A DNA stretch of 41,703 nucleotides from Thermoplasmata archaeon (lineage in GTDB: Archaea > Thermoplasmatota > Thermoplasmata > Lutacidiplasmatales > UBA184), in the NCBI GenBank assembly GCA_030038885.1, contig JASHQY010000010.1:1-41703 (forward strand), read 5' to 3'. The first letter of the stretch is position 1. Each line of letters opens with the position of its first letter. The notes under the pieces are model-generated. The model ran no database searches. It saw nothing but the letters and a program-made list of their open reading frames with translations, and was not told the origin of the DNA. The position numbers were made by a program, and so were the translations under genes. This document shows, in pieces, positions 22,500-30,514 of the stretch.

Positions 22500-23234
22500 C
22501 TACTCCTTCTTCGCCGGCGGGGCCTTGGCCGCGGGAGCGGGCGCCTCTTCCTTGCCGGCGGCCGCCGCCGCTTCCTTGGCCGCCTTCTTCAGCACGCCGG
22601 CGGCCATGCCGGTCCGCCCGTTCGAGCGGGTCCGCTGTCCGCGGACCTTCTGGCCGCGCTCGTGGCGGACCCCGCGGTAGCTGCGGATCATCTTCAGCTG
22701 GTTCACGTCGTCCCGCCGTCGGGTGTCGAGCTCGGGTCCGACGTAGTGGAGCGTCTCCCCGAGCAGCGGCTCGTGGCGGTGGTTGACCATCCAGTCCGGC
22801 ACCTTCGACGGGATCGACGCGAGGGTCGTTTCGATCAGGTCGACCGTCGGCTCGGGGAGGTTGCCGATCCGCTCGGCCGCCGGCACCGCCGCGAGCTGGC
22901 AGGCCACCTCGGCGAGGCGGAGCCCGACCCCCCGCACCCCGGTGAGCGCGAGCGCCACCGCTCGGGTGCCGTCGAGGTCGGTGTCGGAAACGCGCACGAT
23001 GTAGCGGAAGTTCGGATTGTCGGGGACGTACTTCGGAGCCTTGCCGGCGCCGGGTCCCGGCGCCTTGCCTTTCTTGCCCGCGTCCTTGGCGTCCTTCCCT
23101 TCCTTCGCGTCCCGGCCCTTGCCCCCCTTCTCCTTCTTGGCGGCCTTCTCGGTCGAGGCCTCCGCCCCGGCGTCCGCGGCCGGCGCCGCCGCTTCGTCCT
23201 TCGGTTCCTTGGGGTCCTTCGGCGCGATCTTCAC
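22500..23234 (-). CDS. rps13: Small ribosomal subunit protein uS13 with extended termini
   Basis: A uS13 protein of 244 residues with GTG 23234 as start, well above the ~150 usual in archaea. The conserved core begins near residue 72 (NFRYIVRVSDTDLDGTRAVA), includes LTGVRGVGLRLAE, and ends with MIRSYRGVRHERGQKVRGQR followed by TRSNGRT. In front of it is a ~65-residue Lys/Ala/Gly/Pro-rich segment; behind it is a ~30-residue Ala/Lys/Glu-rich tail. The start is not certain: the frame remains open upstream, but GTG 23234 follows the TATA-like element at 23331-23339 with a plausible leader. uS13 contacts tRNA and the 50S subunit in the 30S head. Confidence 0.88.
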   Translation of the reverse strand: MKIAPKDPKEPKDEAAAPAADAGAEASTEKAAKKEKGGKGRDAKEGKDAKDAGKKGKAPGPGAGKAPKYVPDNPNFRYIVRVSDTDLDGTRAVALALTGVRGVGLRLAEVACQLAAVPAAERIGNLPEPTVDLIETTLASIPSKVPDWMVNHRHEPLLGETLHYVGPELDTRRRDDVNQLKMIRSYRGVRHERGQKVRGQRTRSNGRTGMAAGVLKKAAKEAAAAAGKEEAPAPAAKAPPAKKE

Positions 23235-23330
23235 CTTCTGGGAAGGGGTCCCGGATCGGCGCGGTCGGACGCGAGCCGGAGCCCGCGATTCGACCCCCGC
23301 TCCGAGGGCGGGGCCGCCGAGCAAGCCGTT

Positions 23331-23339
23331 CCTTTTAAC
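23331..23339 (-). promoter_or_regulatory. TATA-like promoter of the uS13-uS4-uS11-rpoD cluster
   Basis: GTTAAAAGG on the minus strand overlaps the stop of the methyltransferase gene and lies about 100 nt before the uS13 start, implying a leader of roughly 75 nt. Confidence 0.45.
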
Positions 23340-23970
23340 GGCTTCGCCGCCGCGCCTCGAGCACCCGGTAGCCGGAGCCCCGTGCGAGCACCTCGACGGG
23401 TCCGGGCCAGTGCGCTTCGAGCCAGTCCTGGTAGAACCGGATCCCGAGGCTGCCCTTGCCGACGAGGACGAACCGGCCCCCGGGCCGGACGTGGTCCGGC
23501 GCCTCGGTGAGGATCCGGAGCACGTGCGCCCGCCCGAGCCGGTACGGCGGGTTGGCCGCGACCACATCGAACGCGTCGGAGGCGATCGGCTCGAAGAACG
23601 CGCCGACCCGCACTTCGGCGTTGAGGAGCCCGTTCCGCTCGACGTTGCCTTCGGCGAGGCGGGCCGCGCGACGGTTGACCTCGGTCAGCACGACGCGCCC
23701 GTCGCGCGCGGCCTTCGCGGCCGCCACGCCGACGGCGCCCCAGCCGCATCCGAGGTCGAGCACGCGGTCGCTGCGACCGATCGTGAGGTTCTCGATCAAG
23801 AGCGCGGTCCCGGGATCGAGCCCCCGGCCGGAGAAGACCCCCTGGTCCACGACGAACGTCAGGAGTTCGCCGCGGTAGAGGAAGCGCAGCAGCCGGGGGT
23901 GCGAGCGGACGCGGGGCCGTTCGGCGAAGTACTGCTCGGAGAGCGCCCGCGCCCCCGCCTCGTCGGCCAT
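23335..23970 (-). CDS. Class I SAM-dependent methyltransferase, RsmC-like
   Basis: A 211-residue Rossmann-fold methyltransferase. Motif I is VLDLGCGWGAVGVAAA (about 71-86), and the second strand ends with the acidic LTEVNRR. Motif IV is VVAANPPYRLG. The NPPY motif is typical of enzymes that methylate exocyclic amino groups of bases, as in RsmC/RlmG-like rRNA N2-guanine methyltransferases. The N-terminal YFAERPRVRSHPRLLRF and LTFVVDQGVFSGRGLDPGT fit the archaeal members of the MTS group. It follows dnaJ by 6 nt and is probably co-transcribed. An rRNA or tRNA substrate is likely given the ribosomal neighbours, but unproven. Confidence 0.8.
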   Translation of the reverse strand: MADEAGARALSEQYFAERPRVRSHPRLLRFLYRGELLTFVVDQGVFSGRGLDPGTALLIENLTIGRSDRVLDLGCGWGAVGVAAAKAARDGRVVLTEVNRRAARLAEGNVERNGLLNAEVRVGAFFEPIASDAFDVVAANPPYRLGRAHVLRILTEAPDHVRPGGRFVLVGKGSLGIRFYQDWLEAHWPGPVEVLARGSGYRVLEARRRSR

Positions 23971-23976
23971 CGGCGG

Positions 23977-25110
23977 CTAGCTCCGGCGATGGAAGAACGA
24001 CTCCCGCCGCGCCGTGGCGGTCGGCGCACCGGCGCCGAGCGCCTCCCGGACGAGCTCCTTCTCCCGCCCCGGCAGGGAGCGGGGGATCTCGACGTGGAGG
24101 GTCACGACGAGGTCGCCGCGGGTCGGCCCGCGGAACCGGGGGAATCCGAGGCCGCGCATGCGGAACTGGGTCTCGGGCTGAGTGCCGGCGGGCACCTTCA
24201 GCTCGGCCTCCCCTTCGATCGTTCGGACCGTCGCGACCCCGCCCAAGAGGGCGGTGACCAGCGGCACGGTCGCCTCGGTGAACGCCTCGGTCCCCTCCCG
24301 TCGGAGATGATCCGAGGGCTCGAAGACCACCTGGACGTACAGGTCGCCGGCCCGCTCCCCGTCCGGTCCGCGCCCCCCATGGCCGGGGACGCGGAGGACC
24401 GCCCCGTCCTCCATCCCGGGAGGGACCGTCACCTCGATCCGCTCGACCGTGCGCTGGCGGCCCGAGCCGTGGCAGGTCGGACACCGCTCGAGGATCTTCT
24501 GGCCGCTCCCGCGGCAGGTCGGGCACTGACCGACCGTGATGAACTGGGTGTAGCCCCGGCTGCGGCTGCGTCGGACCTGGCCCGAACCGCCGCACTCCGG
24601 ACAGACCTCGAGCGCGGTGCCGTGCTTGGCCCCGGTCCCGCGGCAGTCGGAGCACGGACCGACCAGCGGGACCTCGAGCGTCGGACGCGCGCCCTCGACC
24701 GCGGCCCGGAGCGGGAGGCGGACCGCGACCTCGACGTCGCTCCCCCGCGCGGCGCGCCCGACCGGCGCGCCCATGAAGCTGCCGAACAGCTGCTGGAACA
24801 GCGGGTTCGCCCCGAGGAGGTCCTCGAGGTCCCCGGCGTGGGTGAAGTTCTGCCAGGTGAATCCGCCGGGTCCGAAATCGCCCTGCACCGCGTCGAACCC
24901 GCGCTGGTCGTAGCTCTGGCGCTTCTGCTCGTCGGCCAGGACCTCGTAGGCTTCCGAGATCTCCTTGAACTTCGCCTCGGCGGCCTTCGGGTCCTCCTTC
25001 GCCACGTCCGGGTGGTACTGGCGCGCGAGGTGGCGGTACGCCGACTTGATCTCGTCCGGCGTCGCGGTCTTCGGGACCCCGAGCACCTCGTAGTAGTCGC
25101 GCTTGGGCAT
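23977..25110 (-). CDS. dnaJ: Chaperone DnaJ (Hsp40)
   Basis: A full-length type I DnaJ of 377 residues. The J domain occupies about 4-68 with HPD at 33-35, the site that stimulates DnaK ATPase. A Gly/Phe-rich region follows. The zinc-binding domain has four CxxCxGxG repeats (CSDCRGTG, CPECGGSG, CPTCRGSG, CPTCHGSG). Two C-terminal client-binding domains then begin RIEVTVPPGMEDG. ATG 25110 (MPKRDYYEVLGV) is the classical start; the frame is open upstream only because of the overlap with the preceding gene. No dnaK or grpE lies in the window. A TATA-like element at 25160-25166 suggests its own promoter in addition to read-through. Confidence 0.95.
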   Translation of the reverse strand: MPKRDYYEVLGVPKTATPDEIKSAYRHLARQYHPDVAKEDPKAAEAKFKEISEAYEVLADEQKRQSYDQRGFDAVQGDFGPGGFTWQNFTHAGDLEDLLGANPLFQQLFGSFMGAPVGRAARGSDVEVAVRLPLRAAVEGARPTLEVPLVGPCSDCRGTGAKHGTALEVCPECGGSGQVRRSRSRGYTQFITVGQCPTCRGSGQKILERCPTCHGSGRQRTVERIEVTVPPGMEDGAVLRVPGHGGRGPDGERAGDLYVQVVFEPSDHLRREGTEAFTEATVPLVTALLGGVATVRTIEGEAELKVPAGTQPETQFRMRGLGFPRFRGPTRGDLVVTLHVEIPRSLPGREKELVREALGAGAPTATARRESFFHRRS

Positions 25111-25159
25111 GGTCGGTGAGGGGACGGAACGTCCGTTCCCCCGTCTCCTAGGGACCCGG

Positions 25160-25166
25160 CTATTTA
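25160..25166 (-). promoter_or_regulatory. TATA-like element of dnaJ
   Basis: TAAATAG on the minus strand overlaps the last codons of the upstream gene, about 52 nt before the dnaJ ATG, implying a leader of about 25 nt. Confidence 0.4.
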
Positions 25167-25990
25167 CCGTTCCCTGTGCGCGCGGTGCGCGGAGCCCAGC
25201 GGACCGTGACCGCGTCGCCGACGCCGGCCCGCCATCGCCGAGCCGCGACCCCGCGGGCGACCGCGACCTCGAGCGTGCCGAAGCTCGAACCGAGGAGCCC
25301 GGTGCGGCCGCGTCCGAGGGCCTCGTAGCTGGCCACCACCGGCACGCGACGGGCCGGACGGCCGCGGAGCCGAACGTCGGCCGACCGCGCGTCGGAGGGG
25401 AGCCAGCCGGTCGGGACGTTCGTGATGAGGTTGCCGAACCGGTCCTCGTGGAGGATCTCGCCGGAGGCGACCGCGCCGCGGCGGCGAGCCACCGGGATCG
25501 CGTAGCGATGGGCCCGGATCCGGGGCCCGAGCGCGCGGGCCCGCAGGCCCTGCGCGAGCCGGGCGGCCGCCGGGGCGAACAGATCCCGGCCATCGAACGT
25601 GCGTCCGACCCGGGGTCGGGCGCCGAGACGCGCCGGGTCGATCCGGTACGCGATCGGCTGCCCGAGGGCGTCGGCGAGGGGGATCAGGACCCCGTTGTCC
25701 GGGCCGACCAGCGCCGAACCGTCGGCGCAGTCGATCGCGATCGGCGCGCGACGGCCGCCGACGCCCGGGTCGACGACCGCGACGTGGACCGTGCCGGGCG
25801 GGAATCCGATCGCCATCGCGCGGAGGAGGAACGCCGCCTCGCCGATGGCGTGGGCCCGCAGATCGTGGGCCAGGTCGACGACCCGGCCCGGCGGGATGCG
25901 GTGGACGAGGACGGCCTTCATCTGCGCCGCGTACGCGGCGCCGATGTCGCTCGTGAGGGTGACCAGCCGGGGACCGGCCCGCGCCCGCAT
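25160..25990 (-). CDS. SAM hydroxide adenosyltransferase family protein (DUF62)
   Basis: A 276-residue member of the family that includes the fluorinase/chlorinase fold and archaeal SAM hydrolases, which split S-adenosylmethionine to adenosine and methionine. Family landmarks are LVTLTSDIGAAYAAQMKAVL at the N-terminus, RVVDLAHDLRAHAIGEAAFL, PPGTVHVAVVDPGVGG (about 64-79) and LVGPDNGVLIPL. The C-terminal barrel contains EILHEDRFGNLITNVP. The length is normal. It could control SAM levels; a halogenase activity is less likely in this setting. It lies 37 nt downstream of a membrane-protein gene and 49 nt upstream of dnaJ on the same strand. Confidence 0.88.
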   Translation of the reverse strand: MRARAGPRLVTLTSDIGAAYAAQMKAVLVHRIPPGRVVDLAHDLRAHAIGEAAFLLRAMAIGFPPGTVHVAVVDPGVGGRRAPIAIDCADGSALVGPDNGVLIPLADALGQPIAYRIDPARLGARPRVGRTFDGRDLFAPAAARLAQGLRARALGPRIRAHRYAIPVARRRGAVASGEILHEDRFGNLITNVPTGWLPSDARSADVRLRGRPARRVPVVASYEALGRGRTGLLGSSFGTLEVAVARGVAARRWRAGVGDAVTVRWAPRTARTGNGK

Positions 25991-26027
25991 GGTCGCCGAC
26001 CCGACGGGTCGACCGTGCCCGAGCCGC

Positions 26028-26357
26028 CTACGACTTCATGATCGCGACCAGGAAGATCCCGATCGCGATCAGCGCGCCGATGACCGCCGCGATGATCACG
26101 AGGAACGACTCCCAGAGCAGCGATCCGAGCTGTCCGTGCTGCCCGCCGAGGGCCCCGCTGTGGTAGAAGTATCCCACGAGGATCCCGACGATCAGCCCGA
26201 TGACCAGGAGGGCGACGCCGATCGTTCGGCTCTTTCCGCTGCCGAAGTAGGCCGTGAACACCCCGGCCAGGATCAGGAACAGCCCGAAGACCAGGAGCAG
26301 GATCGTCAGGAACTGCCAGCCAGCGATCGCCACCGTGGACGCTACCAGATCGAACAT
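26028..26357 (-). CDS. Small membrane protein, three helices
   Basis: A 109-residue protein with three hydrophobic helices (about 13-37, 46-64 and 82-107). Helices 1 and 2 are separated by a basic loop, YFGSGKSRT, expected to be cytoplasmic. The segment between helices 2 and 3 is Gly/His-rich (YHSGALGGQHGQLG). I do not recognise it. It starts 10 nt after the RAM-domain gene, so the two are likely co-transcribed. The Lrp-like protein may therefore sense a ligand relevant to this membrane protein. Confidence 0.6.
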   Translation of the reverse strand: MFDLVASTVAIAGWQFLTILLLVFGLFLILAGVFTAYFGSGKSRTIGVALLVIGLIVGILVGYFYHSGALGGQHGQLGSLLWESFLVIIAAVIGALIAIGIFLVAIMKS

Positions 26358-26367
26358 TCTCTTCCCT

Positions 26368-26601
26368 TCAGAACTTGATGCCCGTGAGGGTCTTCGTGTC
26401 GATGACGCCCGGAACCGACCGGATCTTGTCGACGACCAGCTGACCCAGCGCGTTGAAATCCTCGGCCTCCACCTTCGCGATCAGGTCGTATTCACCGAAC
26501 AGCGGGTGGAGCTCGACGATCCCCTTCACTCGGAGGAGCTCCGTGTAGACCTCGTGCTCCTTTGCGGGTGCGGTGCTGATCAGGACGAAGCCGATAGCCA
26601 C
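26368..26601 (-). CDS. Stand-alone Lrp/AsnC ligand-binding (RAM) domain protein
   Basis: A 77-residue protein consisting only of the effector-binding RAM domain of Lrp/AsnC regulators, with no helix-turn-helix. Typical segments are VAIGFVLISTAPAKEHEVY, VELHPLFGEYDLIAKVEA and the terminus VIDTKTLTGIKF, which match archaeal stand-alone RAM proteins closely. A longer frame begins at 26631, but GTG 26601 is at the family's usual N-terminus and 38 nt after a TATA-like element. Such proteins bind amino acids and form multimers, and may modulate full-length Lrp partners encoded elsewhere. Confidence 0.88.
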   Translation of the reverse strand: MAIGFVLISTAPAKEHEVYTELLRVKGIVELHPLFGEYDLIAKVEAEDFNALGQLVVDKIRSVPGVIDTKTLTGIKF

Positions 26602-26640
26602 GCTCGAAACCCTCTCGATAGGCCGCGACAACGACCCCCC

Positions 26641-26648
26641 TTAATAAG
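26641..26648 (-). promoter_or_regulatory. TATA box of the RAM-domain operon
   Basis: CTTATTAA on the minus strand, about 40 nt before GTG 26601, probably drives the leftward run beginning with the RAM-domain gene. Confidence 0.5.
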
Positions 26649-26716
26649 CAATGCGATTCGCAGCGGCGCGCCGGGCGCCGCGGTCGAGGGCCGTGCGTCC
26701 AGTCCAGAGATTGTCG

Positions 26717-26724
26717 CTTAAGTA
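26717..26724 (+). promoter_or_regulatory. TATA-like element of the second MFS gene
   Basis: CTTAAGTA lies about 30 nt upstream of ATG 26752, back to back with the promoter of the RAM-domain operon. Confidence 0.45.
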
Positions 26725-26751
26725 GGCCCCTCGTAGCGACGGGCTCGAACG

Positions 26752-28167
26752 ATGGCGATCTCCCTAGCGACCTGGCCGCGCCGGCTCGTCGCCCGGCCCT
26801 GGCTGCTCGCGTTCGTCCCGATCAACGCGGCGACCGCGGGGTTCGGGGTCCTCCTCCCGCTCCTGATCCTGATCCCGCTGCACGGGAGCTGGGCTGACGT
26901 CGCGCTCGCCGCGACCCTGTTCAACTCCGCGGTGATCCTCTCGTCGGTCGCCTGGGGCCACCTCGCCGACCGGTACCCCGGGCGGCGCGCGCTCCTCGTG
27001 GTGAACTACGGGGGCTACGCGCTCCTCTACCTCGGGCTGGCGCACATCGGCTCGCTCCCGCTCCTCTACGTGATCTACACGGCGATCGGGCTCGTCGCGC
27101 CCGCGGGAGCGAGCGCGTCGAACCTCCTGATCCTCGAGAAGTTTCCCGAGGTCGAGCGGGCGACGGCGTTCGCGTCGTTCCAGGAGATGAGCATGATCGG
27201 CTCGGTCGCCGGGCTGCTCGTGGGGTACTTCTGGACGGCCGCGAACGACGCGCTCCTGTCGCTCCTCTACGTCCTCGCGGCGCTGGCGGGCCTCAGCGCG
27301 ATCGCGCTCTGGGTCGCGATCCGGGAGGCGCCGCACCGGCTGACGACCGCCAGCATGGCGAGGCACCCCGAGAGCCTCGCGTCCCGCCTCCACATCTCCG
27401 CGTCGCTGCGGATCGCGATCCCGTTCTTCCCGAAGCGGCCCCACGTGGGCGCGGCGCCGCTCCGCCGATTCCGTCGCTGGGTCCGCGACGAGATGCACCA
27501 CGAGCTCCCGCTCGTGATGGGCGCGATCTTCCTGTTCAACCTCGCGTCGAACCTGTTCAACATCTCCTACACCCCGTACCTCTACTCGATCGGGCTCGGG
27601 GTCGCCGCGATCTTCCTCGTGAACTTCTCGAACAACTTCGCCCAGGTGCTCGCCTACCCGATCTCGGGCCGCCTCGCGAACCGCTTCGGGCCGGACGGGC
27701 TCGTCCGGGGGTCGACGTACGCCCGCAGCCTCGGCTACCTCGCGATCGCCGGGTTCACGTTCGCGATCCTCCTGCACGGGGCGGCGTTCACGGCGAACCT
27801 CCTCGCGTTCGGGGTCCTCGGGGGCTCGATCGCGATCTACACGACCGCGAGCTCGCTGATCCTCTTCCGGGGGCTCGAGGGCCGGGACGCGGGCGGCCTC
27901 CTCGGGGTCAACAGCTCGCTCGGCGGCGCCGCGGCGGTCCTGGGCGCGGCGCTCTCCGGCGTGCTCGCGGTCTACGGCAGCTATCGCCTCGTCTTTCTGG
28001 TCGCGGCCGGCGCGCTGCTCGCGTCGATCCCGCTGTGGACCGCCGCCGCACTCGCCTACCGCCGGCGCAAGCACCTCGTCGCGGCGGCCGTGGTGGTCGG
28101 AGCGTCCCGCGTGGCGGAGCCGTTCGCGGCCCGCCCGGAGGCGACCGCGAGCGCGAAACCCCATTAA
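26752..28167 (+). CDS. MFS transporter
   Basis: A 471-residue membrane protein with about twelve hydrophobic helices. The MFS loop 2-3 signature appears as GHLADRYPGRRALL (about 67-80), and a repeat of it in the second half reads SGRLANRFGPDGLVR. A long basic cytoplasmic loop (about 195-260, including FFPKRPHVG and RRFRRWVRDEM) separates the two six-helix halves. ATG 26752 has a TATA-like element at leaderless spacing. The substrate is unknown. It is unrelated at close range to the MFS gene at 18142. Its stop overlaps a TATA-like element that may serve citrate synthase. Confidence 0.82.
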   Translation: MAISLATWPRRLVARPWLLAFVPINAATAGFGVLLPLLILIPLHGSWADVALAATLFNSAVILSSVAWGHLADRYPGRRALLVVNYGGYALLYLGLAHIGSLPLLYVIYTAIGLVAPAGASASNLLILEKFPEVERATAFASFQEMSMIGSVAGLLVGYFWTAANDALLSLLYVLAALAGLSAIALWVAIREAPHRLTTASMARHPESLASRLHISASLRIAIPFFPKRPHVGAAPLRRFRRWVRDEMHHELPLVMGAIFLFNLASNLFNISYTPYLYSIGLGVAAIFLVNFSNNFAQVLAYPISGRLANRFGPDGLVRGSTYARSLGYLAIAGFTFAILLHGAAFTANLLAFGVLGGSIAIYTTASSLILFRGLEGRDAGGLLGVNSSLGGAAAVLGAALSGVLAVYGSYRLVFLVAAGALLASIPLWTAAALAYRRRKHLVAAAVVVGASRVAEPFAARPEATASAKPH

Positions 28168-28168
28168 G
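28163..28168 (+). promoter_or_regulatory. TATA-like element of citrate synthase
   Basis: ATTAAG overlaps the stop codon of the MFS gene and lies 35-40 nt upstream of the citrate synthase GTG codons. Confidence 0.35.
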
Positions 28169-28202
28169 CCGCGACCTCCTCGCGGGGCGGAGGGGCGCGG
28201 GC

Positions 28203-29336
28203 GTGGTGGCGGTTCCGGCGGTGTCGCGGGGCCTCGAGGATGTGGTCGCCCTCGAGTCCCGGATCTGCTTCATCGACGGCGTGCGGGGCCGCCTGATCTA
28301 CCAGGGTTACGACATCCGCGACCTCGCGGCGCACTCGTCGTTCGAGGAGGTCGCCTACCTCCTCTGGTACGGTCGCCTTCCGACGGCCCCCCAGCTCGCG
28401 GAGCTGCGCGGGCGGCTCGGCGCGCTGCGCGCGCTGCCGCCCGAGCTCGTCCGTCAGATCGATTCGATGCCGGTCGGGAGCACCCCGATGGACGTGCTGC
28501 GCACGAGCGTGAGCGCGCTCGCGATGTTCGAGCCGAGCGAGACCGGGCCGGGCGCGAGCTCGATCGGGGGCGCCCAGCGCCTGACCGCCGTGATCCCGAC
28601 GATCCTCGCGACGTTCCACCGCCGCCGCGCCGGGCTCCCGCCGCTCCGCGAGCGGCCGGACCTCTCCCCGGCGGCGTACCTCCTCTACGCCCTGGTCGAC
28701 CGGGAGCCGACGGAGCTCGAGGCGCGGGCGATGGACGTCGCGCTGATCCTCCACGCGGACCACGAGCTCAATGCCTCGACCTTCGCCGCCCGCGTGACCG
28801 CGTCGACGCTCTCGGACCTCTACAGCGCGGTGACGAGCGCGATCGGCACGCTCAAGGGACCGCTCCACGGAGGGGCGAACGAGCGGGTCATGGAGCTGCT
28901 CGCCGCGATCGGCACTCCCGAGCTCGCGGAGACCGTCGTGAAGGAGCGGCTCGCGAAGCACGAGCGGATCATGGGCTTCGGCCACCGGGTGTACAAGGTC
29001 GAGGACCCGCGCGCGACGATCCTACGCGAGTGGTCGAAGAAGATCGGCGAGGCGAAGGGAAACCTCCGCTACTACGAGCTCCTGCGCAAGGTCGAGGAGA
29101 TCGTCCACCGCGAGAAGGGGCTCTACCCCAACGTCGACCTCTACTCCGGCTCGGTCTACTCGCTGCTCGGGATCTCCCACGACCTGTTCACGCCGATCTT
29201 CGCCGCGAGCCGGGTCTCGGGGTGGACGGCCCACGTGCTCGAGGAATACCAGGACCTCCGCCTGATCCGCCCGACCGCGCGGTACATCGGCGCGACCGAT
29301 CTTGCGTACCTCCCGCTCGCTCAGCGGACCGGGTAA
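28203..29336 (+). CDS. gltA: Citrate synthase
   Basis: A 377-residue citrate synthase of the short archaeal/Gram-positive type, condensing acetyl-CoA and oxaloacetate. The N-terminus has the usual ICFIDGVRGRLIYQGYDI. The catalytic residues are visible: His in GPLHGGANE, His in GFGHRVYK, and Asp in NVDLYSGSVY. ILHADHELNASTFAAR is the conserved helix before the active site. Two adjacent GTG codons at 28203 and 28206 can start it; upstream codons overlap the MFS gene. 2-methylcitrate synthase activity cannot be excluded, as the two are hard to separate by sequence. Its end overlaps the convergent mptD-like gene by 16 nt. Confidence 0.92.
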   Translation: MVAVPAVSRGLEDVVALESRICFIDGVRGRLIYQGYDIRDLAAHSSFEEVAYLLWYGRLPTAPQLAELRGRLGALRALPPELVRQIDSMPVGSTPMDVLRTSVSALAMFEPSETGPGASSIGGAQRLTAVIPTILATFHRRRAGLPPLRERPDLSPAAYLLYALVDREPTELEARAMDVALILHADHELNASTFAARVTASTLSDLYSAVTSAIGTLKGPLHGGANERVMELLAAIGTPELAETVVKERLAKHERIMGFGHRVYKVEDPRATILREWSKKIGEAKGNLRYYELLRKVEEIVHREKGLYPNVDLYSGSVYSLLGISHDLFTPIFAASRVSGWTAHVLEEYQDLRLIRPTARYIGATDLAYLPLAQRTG

Positions 29337-29755
29337 CGCCCCCGCCGGCGCCGGGGCGCTCCCCGAGCGCGCGGCGCGGTAGCGACCCGCACGACGCTCA
29401 TCAACGGATAGCGCAGGTCCGGCCGGTGGGCCAGACGCGCCGTGACCTCCTCGGGCCCGTCCCGCAGGCGGACGGTCACCTCGAGCATCTCGGGCGTCAG
29501 GTAGTGGTAGGCGAACCGGCCCCGGCCGGCGGGTCCCGCGCGGGTCGGATCGATCGTCGCGCGCACGTCGACGACGTACGGCTGGAGCGCGACCGCCCGC
29601 GCGATCGTCCGGGCGACCGCGGGGGCGGTGCGCGCGGAGACCGGCATCCCGAAGTACTGGTGGAACACGCCGCCGAGCTTCACGCCGGCCTCGAACAGGA
29701 GGGCCTCCCGGCGGGAGAGCCGCGCGGCGTGGATTCGGAGGGGGCGGCTCGGCAT
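29321..29755 (-). CDS. mptD: MptD-like 7,8-dihydroneopterin aldolase
   Basis: A 144-residue protein of the archaeal dihydroneopterin aldolase family (MJ1585, MptD), which converts 7,8-dihydroneopterin to 6-hydroxymethyl-dihydropterin in methanopterin or folate-type cofactor synthesis. Family features are LLFEAGVKLGGVFHQYFGMP (about 19-38), ALQPYVVDVRATID, and YHYLTPEMLEVTVRLRDG near the C-terminal half. It then ends LRYPLMSVVRV plus a basic tail. It begins 3 nt after the archaetidylserine synthase stop and is the last gene of a tight five-gene run. With the CADD-like gene it suggests that the cell makes its own pterin C1 carrier. Confidence 0.82.
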   Translation of the reverse strand: MPSRPLRIHAARLSRREALLFEAGVKLGGVFHQYFGMPVSARTAPAVARTIARAVALQPYVVDVRATIDPTRAGPAGRGRFAYHYLTPEMLEVTVRLRDGPEEVTARLAHRPDLRYPLMSVVRVATAPRARGAPRRRRGRYPVR

Positions 29756-29758
29756 CGC

Positions 29759-30514
29759 TCAGCTCGCGGCCGCGGGGAACGGTCGGCGGTCGACGGTGAA
29801 CGGTCCGAGGACGTAGTACGAGGCGACCCCGACGAGCATCGAGTACGCGGCCCCGAGCGCGAGAAGGTAGGCGACGGAGCCGGCCGCCGGGTGGAACTGC
29901 AGGAGCACGAGCGCGATCGCGGCCGCGGCCCCGGTGACCGCCATCGGCGCCCGGAGGATCGACCCGGCCCGGATCTTCGGATACGGCACCGGCACGACCA
30001 TGAGGACCGCGATGATCGCGGTGCCGATCAGCACGCCGATCGGCTGCACGGACTGGAACGCCGGCGTGTCGTGGAAGAGGAGCGCGACGATCACCGCGAG
30101 CGCGGCCTGCGGCGTCGGGACGCCGAGGAAGTACTTCCGCTGGAACCCCCGGGCCGTGAAGTAGACGAGCCGGCCGATCGCCGCCGCCACGTACGCCGCG
30201 GCGAGCGCGACCGCGAACGGCTCCCACGGGGACCAGAGCGCCGGGTTCGAGGTGTGCACGGCGATCAGGAACCCGGGCGCGAGCCCGAACGTGATCGCGT
30301 CCGCGATCGAATCGGCATAGCGGCCGAACGCGGACGGCGGTCGGGGGCTGCGGCGGGAGAGGAGCCCGTCGAGCCCGTCGAACCCGATCGCCGCGACGAT
30401 CAGGAACATCGCCCAGAGCTTGTTGCCGGCGAGGACGTAGAGGATCGCCCCGACGCCGAGGAGCGCGTTCGCGAGGGTCGCGAGGTTCGCCGCGATCCGC
30501 CAGCGGTCGGTCAC
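29759..30514 (-). CDS. pssA: CDP-alcohol phosphatidyltransferase, archaetidylserine synthase
   Basis: A 251-residue membrane enzyme of the CDP-alcohol phosphotransferase family. The catalytic motif, normally DGx2ARx8Gx3Dx3D, is visible as DGLLSRR, then FGRYADSIADAITFG, with Ser in place of the usual Ala. Six to seven hydrophobic helices surround it. Together with the overlapping decarboxylase upstream, it fits archaetidylserine synthase, which transfers serine to CDP-archaeol. Start GTG 30514 overlaps the decarboxylase stop by four bases (GTGA), so the two are translationally coupled. Other head-group acceptors are possible but less likely given this neighbour. Confidence 0.88.
   Translation of the reverse strand: MTDRWRIAANLATLANALLGVGAILYVLAGNKLWAMFLIVAAIGFDGLDGLLSRRSPRPPSAFGRYADSIADAITFGLAPGFLIAVHTSNPALWSPWEPFAVALAAAYVAAAIGRLVYFTARGFQRKYFLGVPTPQAALAVIVALLFHDTPAFQSVQPIGVLIGTAIIAVLMVVPVPYPKIRAGSILRAPMAVTGAAAAIALVLLQFHPAAGSVAYLLALGAAYSMLVGVASYYVLGPFTVDRRPFPAAAS

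Noticed and set aside
25160..25990. Fluorinase/chlorinase
   Set aside because: The fold family includes halogenases, but nothing in the neighbourhood points to halometabolite synthesis. SAM hydrolase is the common archaeal activity.
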